Of a stretch of 64,000 nt of DNA, positions 10,089-19,043 are shown in pieces. Source of the DNA: Wocania ichthyoenteri Th78 (GTDB lineage Bacteria > Bacteroidota > Bacteroidia > Flavobacteriales > Flavobacteriaceae); assembly GCF_000789235.1 (NCBI RefSeq), contig NZ_KN525716.1, positions 3,880,212 to 3,944,211 of the forward strand, read 5' to 3'. Within the stretch, counting starts at the first letter, position 1. Each line of letters starts with the position of its first letter. The translations under genes were made by a program, and so were the position numbers. The notes beneath the pieces are model-generated. The model was not told the DNA's origin. It made no database searches and was given only the letters and a program-made list of their open reading frames with translations.

Positions 10089-10541
10089 ATGAACACACTA
10101 AAACAAGGTGATGCCGTTCCTAATTTTACGGCTAAAGATGAACAAGGAAATATAATTTCATTAAGTGGTTACAAAGGAAAAAAGTTAGTGGTCTTTTTTT
10201 ACCCTAAAGCAAACACACCGGGTTGTACCGTAGAAGCTTGTAATTTGCGAGACAATTATGATGTTTTAAAAGAAAAAGGTTATGAGTTGTTAGGTGTAAG
10301 TGCAGATTCTGCTAAAAAACAATCTAATTTTAAAAATAAATTTAATTTCCCTTTTCCCTTATTAGCAGATGAAGATAAAACGGTAATTAACGCTTTTGGT
10401 GTTTGGGGGCTAAAAAAGTTTATGGGTAGAGAGTATGATGGCATTCACAGAAAAACATTTATTATTGATGAAAATGGGATAGTAGAGCGCGTTATTGATA
10501 AAGTAAAAACTAAAGATCATGCCGCTCAAATATTAGAGTAG
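10089..10541 (+). CDS. bcp: Thioredoxin-dependent peroxiredoxin (Bcp/PrxQ)
   Basis: This thiol peroxidase reduces hydroperoxides using thioredoxin. The peroxidatic Cys (C46) and resolving Cys (C51) sit in PGCTVEACNLRD, the usual five-residue spacing of PrxQ-type enzymes. The start at 10089 (MNTLKQGD) gives 150 residues, the family length; an upstream in-frame ATG at 10065 would add eight residues but overlaps the intergenic space shared with nth. It is cytoplasmic, with no signal peptide. Confidence 0.95.
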   Translation: MNTLKQGDAVPNFTAKDEQGNIISLSGYKGKKLVVFFYPKANTPGCTVEACNLRDNYDVLKEKGYELLGVSADSAKKQSNFKNKFNFPFPLLADEDKTVINAFGVWGLKKFMGREYDGIHRKTFIIDENGIVERVIDKVKTKDHAAQILE

Positions 10542-10542
10542 G

Positions 10543-10583
10543 TGCTAAAAAAAGGCTTTGTTTAACAAAGCCTTTTTTTAGCA
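10543..10583. terminator. Bidirectional terminator after bcp
   Basis: Long stem TGCTAAAAAAAGGCTTTG / CAAAGCCTTTTTTTAGCA with loop TTTAA. The A- and T-runs on both sides serve bcp and the converging 10589-12067 gene. Confidence 0.9.
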
Positions 10584-10588
10584 CACAA

Positions 10589-12067
10589 TTATTTTTTTAC
10601 TGTCCTTTTCTTAATAGTTATAGATTTTAAAGGCTTACGGGTGTAACCAAATAATCTGTAGTCTTTAATTAAATCTGCTGTGCCTTCTGGTAACATATCT
10701 TCCCAACCACGATCTCCGTTTTCAATTTTCTGAAGAATTTCTCTGGAAAAAATGCTCATAATGCTAGTGTCGTAATCTTCAATATCTATTACTTTTCCAT
10801 TGTATTTAAAGAATTTATAAAGTTCTTTCATGCGCGGATAAACCTTCAAGTTTTTACTGTTAATTAATTCTCCAGTTTCTGGGTCAAGCATAGGGTATAA
10901 GTATACTTTTAAATCTTTAAAAAATAATTTACCAAATGCTTCAAGAATACCACCACTTAAATGGCGATAGTATTTTTCGTCAAAAATATCAATCAAATTA
11001 TTAACACCCATTGCAAGTCCCATTCTAGCTTTGGTATATGAAGAGAAATATTCAACGACTTTATAGTATTCTTGGAAATTGGAAATCATTACAGATTGTC
11101 CGAGCGAGCATAATAAATCTGCTCTATCCATAAAATCTTGCTCGTCTATTTCGCCTTCTGCCCGCAAGTTAGATAAGGTTATTTCAAATACTACTTCGGT
11201 TTTATCAGCATTTACCTTATTTTCTTTAATAAACATTTCGTATGATTTCTCATACATAGCCATATTCACCTTAGTTACAGGTCTAAAACTACCTCGTAAC
11301 GCTAGAATGTTTTTTTTATATAAAACTTTTGCAGGAAGTACATTGTTCCCATCTGGACCAAACATAACGGCATCTGTCATACCGTTTTTAACTAACTGTA
11401 AACTCATTAGTCTATTATCTACATCTTTAAAAACTGGACCAGAAAAGTTAATGGTGTCAATTTCTAATTGATCTTTATCTAAATGATCATATAAATAACG
11501 TAGTAATTTTTTTGGTTCGTTATACTTGTAAAAAGCTCCATAGATAAGGTTTGTTCCTAAAGCACCTAAGGTTTCTTGCTGTAAACGAGCATCTGTTTCT
11601 TTAAAACGAACATGTAATATTATTTCATTGTACCCACCACCAGATTCAACTTGATATTTAATTCCTACCCAACCGTGACCTTTAAATTTTTTTGCAAAAT
11701 CTATAGTAGCAACGGTATTGGCGTATGTAAAAAATATTTTATTTGGATGTTTATCGCGCGTAATACGCTTCTCCATAAGACTCATTTCATGAGAAAGCAT
11801 TTTACGCAAACGTGCTTCGGTTACATAGCGCCTGTCATCTTCAATTCCATAGATAGCATCACTAAAATCTTTATCGTAAGCAGACATTGCTTTTGCTATA
11901 GTTCCCGATGCGCCACCAGCTCTAAAAAAATGACGACATGTTTCTTGACCTGCACCAATTTCAGCAAATGTTCCGTAAATATTTTCGTTTAAATTTATAC
12001 GTAGTGCTTTAGATTTTAATGACGGAATATCATCAAATTCTTTATCCCCCTTTATGGTAATTTCCAT
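10589..12067 (-). CDS. Conserved Bacteroidota protein of unknown function (492 aa)
   Basis: This 492-residue soluble protein has no signal peptide and no membrane helix. Recognisable stretches include a glycine-rich early segment (AEIGAGQETCRHFFRAGGASGTIAKA) and a MFGPDGNNVLPAKVLY stretch. I recognise the protein as a conserved Bacteroidota hypothetical but cannot assign an activity. It is a single-gene unit ending at the bcp terminator. The C-terminus is very basic (KSITIKKRTVKK), which could suit nucleic-acid contact, but that is speculative. Confidence 0.85.
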   Translation of the reverse strand: MEITIKGDKEFDDIPSLKSKALRINLNENIYGTFAEIGAGQETCRHFFRAGGASGTIAKAMSAYDKDFSDAIYGIEDDRRYVTEARLRKMLSHEMSLMEKRITRDKHPNKIFFTYANTVATIDFAKKFKGHGWVGIKYQVESGGGYNEIILHVRFKETDARLQQETLGALGTNLIYGAFYKYNEPKKLLRYLYDHLDKDQLEIDTINFSGPVFKDVDNRLMSLQLVKNGMTDAVMFGPDGNNVLPAKVLYKKNILALRGSFRPVTKVNMAMYEKSYEMFIKENKVNADKTEVVFEITLSNLRAEGEIDEQDFMDRADLLCSLGQSVMISNFQEYYKVVEYFSSYTKARMGLAMGVNNLIDIFDEKYYRHLSGGILEAFGKLFFKDLKVYLYPMLDPETGELINSKNLKVYPRMKELYKFFKYNGKVIDIEDYDTSIMSIFSREILQKIENGDRGWEDMLPEGTADLIKDYRLFGYTRKPLKSITIKKRTVKK

Positions 12068-12135
12068 ATCTTTTTTGAGTTAGTAGTAATAGTTACAAAG
12101 GTATTAAATAACTATAGCAAACAAAAAAATAAGCT

Positions 12136-12143
12136 TATTTTTG
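12136..12143 (+). promoter_or_regulatory. -7 promoter element upstream of the MBL hydrolase
   Basis: TATTTTTG matches the TAnnTTTG -7 consensus and lies 19 nt ahead of the TTG start codon. No clear -33 element is seen. Confidence 0.4.
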
Positions 12144-12161
12144 TGATTTAATATTAGTTTT

Positions 12162-12923
12162 TTGAAAATTACATTTCTTGGTACGGGCACATCTCAAGGT
12201 ATTCCAGTTATTGGGAGTAAACACCCAGTATGCTTAAGTAAAAACCCCAAAGATAAACGATTAAGAGTATCTGTTTTGGTAGAGTGGGATGATTTTGCTT
12301 ATGTGATAGATTGCGGGCCAGATTTTAGGCAGCAAATGTTGCGGAGTAAATGTGAAAAAATCAATGGTATTCTATTTACGCATGAACATTCTGATCATGT
12401 TGCAGGTTTAGATGATATTAGACCTTTGTGTTACATGAATGGTGACATGAATATTTATGCTCACGAACGTGTGATTAAATCTATAAAAAATAGGTTTGAT
12501 TACATTTTTAAAACTGAAAACAAATACCCTGGCGCACCAACTGTAATAACAAATGTTATTAATAATAAGCCGTTTAATTTATCTGGACTTGAAGTTATAC
12601 CAATAAATGCAAATCATTATTTTGTCCAGGTTTTTGGTTTTAGATTTAATGATTTCGCCTATTTAACTGATATAAAAACAGTTGATGATAATGAACTTGA
12701 GAAGCTTAAAAAGCTTAAGATTTTGGTGATTAATGCGTTACGCATAGAGCCTCATATTTCTCATTTTAATTTAGATGAAGCTTTGCAATTCGTTGATAAA
12801 GTGAAGCCGAAAAAAGCTTATTTTACACATATAAGCCATTTGTTAGGCTTTCATGATGAAGTGCAACGCAGGCTTCCAGAAAATATTTTTCTTGCCTACG
12901 ACGGCTTGCAATTAACTCTATAA
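12162..12923 (+). CDS. MBL-fold metallohydrolase (PhnP-like)
   Basis: This 253-residue metallo-beta-lactamase-fold phosphodiesterase-like protein has the metal motif HEHSDH (H74, H76, D78, H79) and the N-terminal FLGTGTSQGIPVIG typical of the PhnP/lactamase_B_2 group. Later ligands are in NANHYF, TDIK and THISH. The start codon is TTG; the KITFLGTGTS beginning is the conserved N-terminus of the family, so the TTG start is well supported. The substrate is unknown; PhnP itself acts on cyclic ribose phosphates. Co-oriented with the next gene, 10 nt apart. Confidence 0.9.
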   Translation: MKITFLGTGTSQGIPVIGSKHPVCLSKNPKDKRLRVSVLVEWDDFAYVIDCGPDFRQQMLRSKCEKINGILFTHEHSDHVAGLDDIRPLCYMNGDMNIYAHERVIKSIKNRFDYIFKTENKYPGAPTVITNVINNKPFNLSGLEVIPINANHYFVQVFGFRFNDFAYLTDIKTVDDNELEKLKKLKILVINALRIEPHISHFNLDEALQFVDKVKPKKAYFTHISHLLGFHDEVQRRLPENIFLAYDGLQLTL

Positions 12924-12933
12924 AAAGCAAAAG

Positions 12934-13434
12934 ATGAAACAAAGAATTTTTATGTATTTATTTGTGTTTTCGGCATTATTAGTGCTGTTTCAGTATGTGA
13001 ATTCTAAACGTGTGTTTGAAGATTTGAATAACAAATTAGAAGAACATAAATTGAAATCTGAAAAATATAAAGATTCCTTGAAGACAATACAAGATGAAGT
13101 TTTAAATCTATCATATTTTAATTTAGATAGAAATGAAGATGCTATAAGTTATTTTGAAAATGATGGCTATAATGTAGACGAATTAATTCCTTTTATTAAA
13201 GATGAACTTTATAAGCTAAACGAAATCAAAGGAGAACACCCCATAGTGCCGTATGCAGCAAGCGAAGGCAGAAAAATGCTGATTAACACAGTTAAAATGC
13301 TAAACCACAAATGGATTATTGCTGATTTTTCTGATGGTGAATTTTGGGGGGAATTATTTTTAACTTACGAAATAACAGAGGATAAACAGCTAAAATTCAA
13401 TTTAGTAGAATCATTTTTATATCCTTTCGATTAA
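12934..13434 (+). CDS. Membrane-anchored hypothetical protein
   Basis: The 166-residue protein has one N-terminal hydrophobic helix (about 6-22), a coiled-coil-like charged segment (about 28-55) and a soluble C-terminal domain ending WGELFLTYEI...ESFLYPFD. It follows the MBL hydrolase by 10 nt, so it is likely co-transcribed. No family is recognised. It abuts the convergent lipoprotein gene with no intergenic space. Confidence 0.75.
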   Translation: MKQRIFMYLFVFSALLVLFQYVNSKRVFEDLNNKLEEHKLKSEKYKDSLKTIQDEVLNLSYFNLDRNEDAISYFENDGYNVDELIPFIKDELYKLNEIKGEHPIVPYAASEGRKMLINTVKMLNHKWIIADFSDGEFWGELFLTYEITEDKQLKFNLVESFLYPFD

Positions 13435-13806
13435 CTATTTAGTAGCCTTATAAGCGATTCCTTTTTGCTTTTTTGTTTCACCAACATAAGAGTATTCAAA
13501 AGTATACGACGAATCTGTTGTCGTTAAAATTTTTAGGTGAACATCTTTCCTTTCAGCCATATTTTTGGGGTTAATAGTCTTAAAAATAACTTCACAATCG
13601 TTTATCCATCGTAATTTTGATGAATCTATTTTCTTGTTATAGGTTTCAATTTGTAAATTTTCAGTTCTTCTAAAAGAGGATTTGTATAACACATCATTTA
13701 TTAATACCTCGCTATAAAACTTCCCCGTTTTATAATCTTTACAATTTCTTGAAGTTTCGTAACAACTTAAAACGCTAAACAATAAAAGAAAACATAGTAA
13801 ACGCAT
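13435..13806 (-). CDS. Small predicted lipoprotein
   Basis: The 123-residue protein has a short signal peptide ending in a lipobox-like VLSC (C at about 15), then a mature domain with NCKDYKTGKF near its start. It is probably anchored in a membrane facing the periplasm. Function is unknown. Confidence 0.75.
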   Translation of the reverse strand: MRLLCFLLLFSVLSCYETSRNCKDYKTGKFYSEVLINDVLYKSSFRRTENLQIETYNKKIDSSKLRWINDCEVIFKTINPKNMAERKDVHLKILTTTDSSYTFEYSYVGETKKQKGIAYKATK

Positions 13807-13843
13807 AAAAAATATTTTTGAGCAAAGCTACTAAAGAAAGCTG

Positions 13844-14212
13844 TTAATTCTGAAAATTTTTAAAACTTCCGTCTGAATAAAAAATAATAATGCGCTCAAT
13901 CTCTTTTTCATTATTGATTTCAGATTTTATAGTGTCTTTAATTTTTAACTCTGGAGCATTAGTTTTATCACTTGCCAGGTTTTTATTTGAAGGAAATTCA
14001 CCTTTGCCGTTTAAAAGCCAATACAATTCAACTTCTGGAAAGGAGTAAAGTACTTTTAAAACAAAGTCTAAACTTGGTTTGTTTCTTCCCGATAAAATAT
14101 GCGAAATACTAGAACGTTGTACGCCAATTTTTTCAGCGAAAGACGAAGCCGATTCACCGTAGTAATCTATTACTTTTTGAAGTCGTTTTACAAAAGCTTC
14201 ATTGTTTATCAT
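13844..14212 (-). CDS. XRE-family HTH transcriptional regulator
   Basis: The 122-residue protein has an N-terminal Cro/CI-type HTH (about 8-65; SSFAEKIGVQRSSISHILSGRNKPS) followed by a charged tail. It is separated from the divergent M14 peptidase gene by a 293-nt region with direct repeats, which could hold its operator; that link is inference. Confidence 0.88.
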   Translation of the reverse strand: MINNEAFVKRLQKVIDYYGESASSFAEKIGVQRSSISHILSGRNKPSLDFVLKVLYSFPEVELYWLLNGKGEFPSNKNLASDKTNAPELKIKDTIKSEINNEKEIERIIIFYSDGSFKNFQN

Positions 14213-14453
14213 TGTAAACTTGTGATTAAGTCTAAATTAGGTTACAAATGTAACGTTATATTTTGAATAATAGTATTTATAATCTAAAACAAATAAAAAA
14301 TAATTAATTTATAAGTCTATATAAAGTTATTTAAGATGCTGAAATAAAACCACTTAAGCATTGATTAATTAATAGATCTTGTTATTGTTGATTTTGTAGA
14401 GTTCTATATAACTATTTTGTTTAATTATGTAAACAAATGTACTTAAAACGATT

Positions 14454-14490
14454 GTTTACATTTGTAAATTAGTAAATGTTTACATTTGTA
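14454..14490 (+). promoter_or_regulatory. Two direct repeats overlapping the M14 peptidase promoter
   Basis: GTTTACATTTGTA occurs at 14454-14466 and 14478-14490, a 24-nt period. Each copy contains TACATTTG, a match to the -7 consensus, and the gene start is at 14506. They could be alternative promoters or an operator pair for a neighbouring regulator. The rest of 14213-14453 is AT-rich with nothing recognised. Confidence 0.4.
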
Positions 14491-14505
14491 TATTAAATAA
14501 TTTCG

Positions 14506-15651
14506 ATGAACATAGAACATATTAAGTTGCTGTTTTTAAAACATAAAGAAAGCAGTCTAAATCATAGATATATTACTAACAATAATATTGAGCCTTTACT
14601 AGATAAGTTAAAGAAAAAATTAGTCGTAAATACGATAGGGAAATCTGTTTTGGGTAACCCCATTTATTCAATAAAAATTGGTAGCGGTAGTAAAAAAATA
14701 TTAATGTGGTCGCAAATGCACGGAAACGAATCGACCACAACAAAAGCAATATTCGATCTTTTAAACACACTTTTAGATAAAGATTCTGCTCTTACTCATA
14801 TTTTAGATACCAGTACTATATACATTGTTCCTATTTTAAACCCAGATGGAGCTTTAGCGTACACTAGAGTTAATGCAAATCAAATAGATTTGAATAGAGA
14901 TGCGCAAAACTTATCACAGCCAGAAAGTAAAGTTTTAAGAGCTGCCTTCAATGAGTTTAAGCCTCATTATTGCTATAATCTTCATGGGCAACGCACTATT
15001 TTTAGTGTAGGAAACACAAATAAATCTGCTACAGTGTCGTTTTTAGCACCAGCACAAGATAAAGATTGCACACTTACGGCAAATCGTAAAATAGCTATGG
15101 AGATTATTGGAGTTATGAATACTTTATTACAAAAGATAATACCAAATCAAGTAGGTGTTTATGATGATGCGTTTAATTTGAATTGTGTAGGAGATACGTT
15201 TCAAAGCGAAAATATACCAACTATTTTGTTTGAAGCTGGCCATTTTCATAATGATTATGGCAGAGAAAAAACGCGCGAATATATTTATATGTCTATGTTA
15301 GAATCTTTAAATTATTTAGCGAATAATAATATTGATGGAAATAGATATGAAGCATATTTTAACATTCCCGAAAATGAAAAATGCTTTTTTGATATTATAA
15401 TACGCAATGCAAAAACTGCCGATAATAGAGTAGAAGATATAGCTATAATGTATCAAGAAAAATTAATGAATGGCAAAATAGAATTTATACCAAAAATTGA
15501 AAAAATTGAAAAAATTGTAAACTTTTATGGACACAAAGAGTTTGATGCTCGTGGAGCAAAAGTGCTCGATGCTAACGGCGATGGTGTAAAAGTTAATAAC
15601 GAAAACGATTTCGTAATAGTAAATAATAAGAAAATACCATTATTTCCATAA
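14506..15651 (+). CDS. M14-family zinc carboxypeptidase-like protein
   Basis: The 381-residue protein has the M14 metal ligands HGNE (H72, E75) and NLHGQR (H160), the substrate-binding NPDG and VNANQIDLNRD (R131), and a catalytic-type Glu in FEAGHF (about 245). No signal peptide is seen, so it is probably cytoplasmic, acting on peptides or an N-acylated substrate. A C-terminal beta-type extension (about 290-381) contains the lysine-rich KIEKIEKI repeat. The adjacent Lrp/AsnC regulator suggests amino-acid-responsive control; that is inference. Confidence 0.88.
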   Translation: MNIEHIKLLFLKHKESSLNHRYITNNNIEPLLDKLKKKLVVNTIGKSVLGNPIYSIKIGSGSKKILMWSQMHGNESTTTKAIFDLLNTLLDKDSALTHILDTSTIYIVPILNPDGALAYTRVNANQIDLNRDAQNLSQPESKVLRAAFNEFKPHYCYNLHGQRTIFSVGNTNKSATVSFLAPAQDKDCTLTANRKIAMEIIGVMNTLLQKIIPNQVGVYDDAFNLNCVGDTFQSENIPTILFEAGHFHNDYGREKTREYIYMSMLESLNYLANNNIDGNRYEAYFNIPENEKCFFDIIIRNAKTADNRVEDIAIMYQEKLMNGKIEFIPKIEKIEKIVNFYGHKEFDARGAKVLDANGDGVKVNNENDFVIVNNKKIPLFP

Positions 15652-15724
15652 TAAAAGCTAAAAATAATATCTATTTTTTATTGAAAATGTAGTAATTTTG
15701 ATTTTTAATTAAGAATAATTAATT

Positions 15725-16204
15725 ATGGGGAAAATTAAATTAGACGAAATCGATCACCAAATTCTTGACATGTTAATCGATAACACAAGGATTCCATTTA
15801 CAGACATTGCTAAAAAACTATTAATTTCTGCAGGTACTGTTCATGTACGTGTAAAAAAAATGGAGGAGTCTGGTATAATAAGAGGCTCATCTTTAACATT
15901 GGACTATAAAAAATTAGGCTATTCATTTATAGCTTATGTAGGTGTATTTTTAAATAACACCTCTCAAACAAAATTTGTATTAGAACGTATCAGTAACATT
16001 CCTTTTGTAACTGTAGCTCATATAACAACTGGGAAGTTCAATATATTTTGCAAAATTAGAGCAAGAAGCACCGAACATGCAAAAGAAGTTATTTTTATGC
16101 TAGATGATATTGAAGGTGTTTACAGAACAGAAACAATGATATCTCTTGAAGAAAGTATAAATGACAAAAAACGATTGATGCACTCTATTTTCAATGAGTT
16201 GTAA
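15725..16204 (+). CDS. Lrp/AsnC-family transcriptional regulator
   Basis: The 159-residue regulator has an N-terminal wHTH (about 5-55, LDEIDHQILDMLIDNTRIPFTDIAKKL) and a C-terminal RAM ligand-binding and oligomerisation domain (about 65-150). Such proteins respond to amino acids or related metabolites. A -7-like TAATTTTG lies at 15694-15701. It is followed by a strong terminator. Confidence 0.93.
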   Translation: MGKIKLDEIDHQILDMLIDNTRIPFTDIAKKLLISAGTVHVRVKKMEESGIIRGSSLTLDYKKLGYSFIAYVGVFLNNTSQTKFVLERISNIPFVTVAHITTGKFNIFCKIRARSTEHAKEVIFMLDDIEGVYRTETMISLEESINDKKRLMHSIFNEL

Positions 16205-16230
16205 CTCGTATTATTTCAAATAGAAAAGAA

Positions 16231-16262
16231 TTAAAAAGCCCTTTTTTAAAGGGCTTTTTAAT
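16231..16262 (+). terminator. Terminator after the Lrp-family gene
   Basis: Stem TTAAAAAGCCC / GGGCTTTTTAA with a T-rich 3' tail, located 27 nt after the stop codon. Confidence 0.9.
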
Positions 16263-16375
16263 TTCTTGTTATTGTCCCGTCCTGAAATAGCGATACACTA
16301 AAACTTTAGTGTAATGAAAACATCAGAAAACACAGGTTACATTAAGCGTACCCAAAGCGATTACAATTTGGTACT

Positions 16376-16582
16376 TTGTTAGGGATAAGCAAACAAGCCG
16401 TTTATCAAGCTCAAAAGTGTAAAGACGCACGAACAGAAGTATTACCCAAGATAAAACCTTTAGTACTGGCCTTGCGAAGCGAGATGCCAAGACTCGGCAC
16501 TCGTAAGCTCTATTATTTACTAAAACCAGAATTTGATAAACGTCAAATAAAAATAGGGAGAGATGCTTTATTTGCTTATTAA
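16376..16582 (+). pseudogene. IS3 OrfB N-terminal fragment
   Basis: The 68-codon fragment matches the HTH_21-like N-terminus of IS3-family OrfB. It ends at a premature stop; the DDE core is deleted and the C-terminal remainder lies in other frames downstream. Confidence 0.8.
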
Positions 16583-16973
16583 AAACAGAACACTTACTAG
16601 TAAGACTAAAGAAGAATTACACTAAAACCACCAACTCATAACATTGGTTAAAGAGGCTAACATGGCAATAAAACAATAAAGAACTTATACATTATTCAAG
16701 ATCTTGGACTATGGCATTGTGCTTCTGTTTATCAAAAAGTATTAAATAAACACGGTGTGAAACCATCTATGATAGATAGCTACGATTGTTACCAAAAACG
16801 CACTAGCGGAACGTATAAATGGCATTTTAAAACAAGAATTCTTAATACATAAACGTAATAATAATAATAATAAACAAATCAAGTAATCAATAAAAGAATC
16901 TATAGAAACTTATAACAATAAAAGACCTCATTTGAACCTTAATATGAAAACACCTAACTTTGTATACAACAAA

Positions 16974-17002
16974 AAACCGTTGAAGCTAGCTTCAACGGTT
17001 TA
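16974..17002. terminator. Terminator-like hairpin inside the IS remnant
   Basis: Near-perfect palindrome AAACCGTTGAAGC / GCTTCAACGGTTT with short A/T runs. It lies at the 3' end of the IS remnant and can also terminate the converging TlpA-like transcript. Confidence 0.75.
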
Positions 17003-17052
17003 ATCTAATTTTATTAAACCTGTCAACCTATTTTAGGACGACTCATTGAGAA

Positions 17053-18087
17053 TTAAATATTTAATTCAGTAAATAATTCCTTAATTGAATCGCTTGATGG
17101 TCTAGGCGCATCTGGTGAAACAACGTTTCCGTTTGGATCTATTAATAAAAACCTTGGAATACCTTTAATTTTATAGTCTTGTACAAATTGAGATTGCCAA
17201 CCTTTTGGTGCAAATAATTGAATGCCACCTAATTCTTTATCGGTAACCATAGCTTTCCAGTTTTCTCTAGCTTTATCCCAAGAACCACCATGACTTCTAT
17301 CGTCATCAATAGACAAGCTCACAAATTGGATGTTTTTTCCATGATATTCTTTCTCTAAAGCTTTTAACGATGGAATTTCTGCTTTACACGGTCCGCACCA
17401 AGTAGCCCAAACATCAACATAAGTAAATTTTCCTTTTAAATCTGAAAGCGAAGTTGTTGTGCCGTCTATATTTTCATAATTTTCAAATACAGGAGAAGGT
17501 GATCCTTTTGGCAACTCTTCTTTTAAAGCAATAGATTCGCCTAAATATTTATTATAAAAATTCAGCATAGGTTCAATCTCATTTTTTCCTTTATTTGTGA
17601 TTGAAGTATCTATGTTAGAATTAGTATCGTAAAACTTAGTCAATTCATTTTTTATATTATCCATTTTAGTTTCTAAACCAACTTTATCTAGTTTAGATAA
17701 TTCATCCATGTTTAATAATTTTTCTTGAAGTAATGCTTTTTCAGCTAAAAAATTACTGTGTTCTGCACCTTCACCTGAGTATTTTACAGATTCATCAAAT
17801 GATTTAGTATCTACTGTAACGTTTAAATCGAATCCATTTTTTAAGAAAATAGGTGTAGATTCGCTTCCGTCATAAAGAAAATATTGACCCGTTTCAACTT
17901 TTAAAGTATCCTTAAAGATGCCATCATTATTAACTGTAATAGCTTTTGAGTATCCTCTAGTTCTTACAACCAAAGAGTCACTATTTTTATCAGTAATTTT
18001 TCCTGATAAAGTAACATAATCTTTAGGCTCTTCTTTACAAGCGACTGTTATAACAAAAGCGCAGCATAAAATAAGTAGTTTTTTCAT
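17053..18087 (-). CDS. TlpA-like thioredoxin-fold lipoprotein
   Basis: This envelope thiol-disulfide oxidoreductase starts at 18087 (MKKLLILCC), giving 344 residues with a lipoprotein signal (VACKEE, C17). A further 30 upstream codons are open but would spoil the signal peptide. The N-terminal part (about 20-110) is a DUF4369-like beta domain, followed by a helical linker. The thioredoxin domain (about 200-344) contains WCGPCK (C231, C234). This domain order is common in Bacteroidota. Confidence 0.92.
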   Translation of the reverse strand: MKKLLILCCAFVITVACKEEPKDYVTLSGKITDKNSDSLVVRTRGYSKAITVNNDGIFKDTLKVETGQYFLYDGSESTPIFLKNGFDLNVTVDTKSFDESVKYSGEGAEHSNFLAEKALLQEKLLNMDELSKLDKVGLETKMDNIKNELTKFYDTNSNIDTSITNKGKNEIEPMLNFYNKYLGESIALKEELPKGSPSPVFENYENIDGTTTSLSDLKGKFTYVDVWATWCGPCKAEIPSLKALEKEYHGKNIQFVSLSIDDDRSHGGSWDKARENWKAMVTDKELGGIQLFAPKGWQSQFVQDYKIKGIPRFLLIDPNGNVVSPDAPRPSSDSIKELFTELNI

Positions 18088-18173
18088 TTTTATAGTTTTA
18101 TAAGGTGTAAAAATAGCTATTAGTATAGCTTTTACTGGTAGTATTAACATTTGTTTAAGAAATTGAAAATGAT

Positions 18174-19028
18174 TCATAATTTGAGAGTTAACTTTTTATA
18201 ATCGACAATTTCTGGAATAATATTTAATGCATATAATTGTTTCTGAACATTATCAAGTGTTTTTTTATCAATGAGTTCTTGCGACCACTCGGTTAGGCTC
18301 AGCCATTCTCGAACATCTTCAAGTTTTTGCTCATATCGATTTGCAATGGTTTTATCTATACTTGGAATGTCTTTAAATTCTGCTGTGGTGCTGTTAATTA
18401 TATTTAATATGGCTTGAAGGTCTTTTTTATTAGATTCAATAAAATCTTCTCGTGCGGCAATTACAAAACATGGCCATGGTGATGGACAATTACCAATACG
18501 TCTAAATTTACCATCATCTACTATGGGTTTTGTGGTAAATTTTTCCCATAAAAAATAATCTGCTTTACCGTTTGATAAACCTTCAACTGCGCCATCAAGA
18601 TTTTTTATTACTTCAAAATTCAAATCTTTATCTAAATCCCAATTGTTATTTTGAGCATTTATATAAGCCATTAAATGAGAACCCGAGCCATATCTGCTTA
18701 TCGCAGCTTTTTTTCCTTTTAAATCATCAATGGTTTTATAAGGGGAATCGTGTGCTACATGTATACCCCAAATTAAAGGCGTTTCTACAAAGGTTTGAAT
18801 AATTTTACTTGGGTTTTCGTTAATAATATCTTTTACAATACCTTCAGTAAGAATAACAGCAATATCAATTTCTTTTTCTCTTAACGCTTTACACATGGCT
18901 CCAGTACCACCGTAATAATCGTGCCAACGCAAATTAATATTTTTGTCTTTATATTCGCCTTCTTTTAGAGTTAAATACCATGCTAAATTAAAGTGTTCTG
19001 GGACACCGCCAATGTTTATTTGCTTCAT
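18174..19028 (-). CDS. ABC-type substrate-binding-like protein without signal peptide
   Basis: The 284-residue protein (start MKQINIGG at 19028; an alternative ATG three codons upstream) resembles NMT1/THI5-like and SsuA-like periplasmic binding proteins. It has the pattern GGTGAMCKALREKEIDIAVILTEG, then DLKGKKAAISRYGSGSHLMAY, then a GKADYFLWE motif. No signal peptide or lipobox is present, and no ABC permease or ATPase gene adjoins. It may act as a cytosolic ligand-binding protein or enzyme. It sits in a run of minus-strand genes with the phosphorylase. Confidence 0.82.
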   Translation of the reverse strand: MKQINIGGVPEHFNLAWYLTLKEGEYKDKNINLRWHDYYGGTGAMCKALREKEIDIAVILTEGIVKDIINENPSKIIQTFVETPLIWGIHVAHDSPYKTIDDLKGKKAAISRYGSGSHLMAYINAQNNNWDLDKDLNFEVIKNLDGAVEGLSNGKADYFLWEKFTTKPIVDDGKFRRIGNCPSPWPCFVIAAREDFIESNKKDLQAILNIINSTTAEFKDIPSIDKTIANRYEQKLEDVREWLSLTEWSQELIDKKTLDNVQKQLYALNIIPEIVDYKKLTLKL

Positions 19029-19043
19029 TAATGTCAATCTTTT

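Larger units (their letters stand above)
16273..17045 (+). mobile_element. Decayed, internally deleted IS3-family element
   Basis: The imperfect inverted ends share CGTCCTnAAATAG (left TGTCCCGTCCTGAAATAGCG at 16273; right end 17021-17045). Inside are the OrfA N-terminus (MKTSENTGYIKRTQSDYN from 16314), then a jump into the OrfB start (LGISKQAVYQ...PRLGTRKLYYLLKP, 16376-16582), then a frameshifted C-terminal integrase remnant ending SIETYNNKRPHLNLNMKTPNF (about 16740-16965). Length is about 770 nt against 1.2-1.5 kb for intact elements. Most of the catalytic core is missing, so it is inactive. Confidence 0.85.

Noticed and set aside
15496..15522. Short tandem repeat within the M14 gene
   Set aside because: AAAATTGAA units encode a KIEKIEKI stretch in frame; it is a normal low-complexity coding feature.
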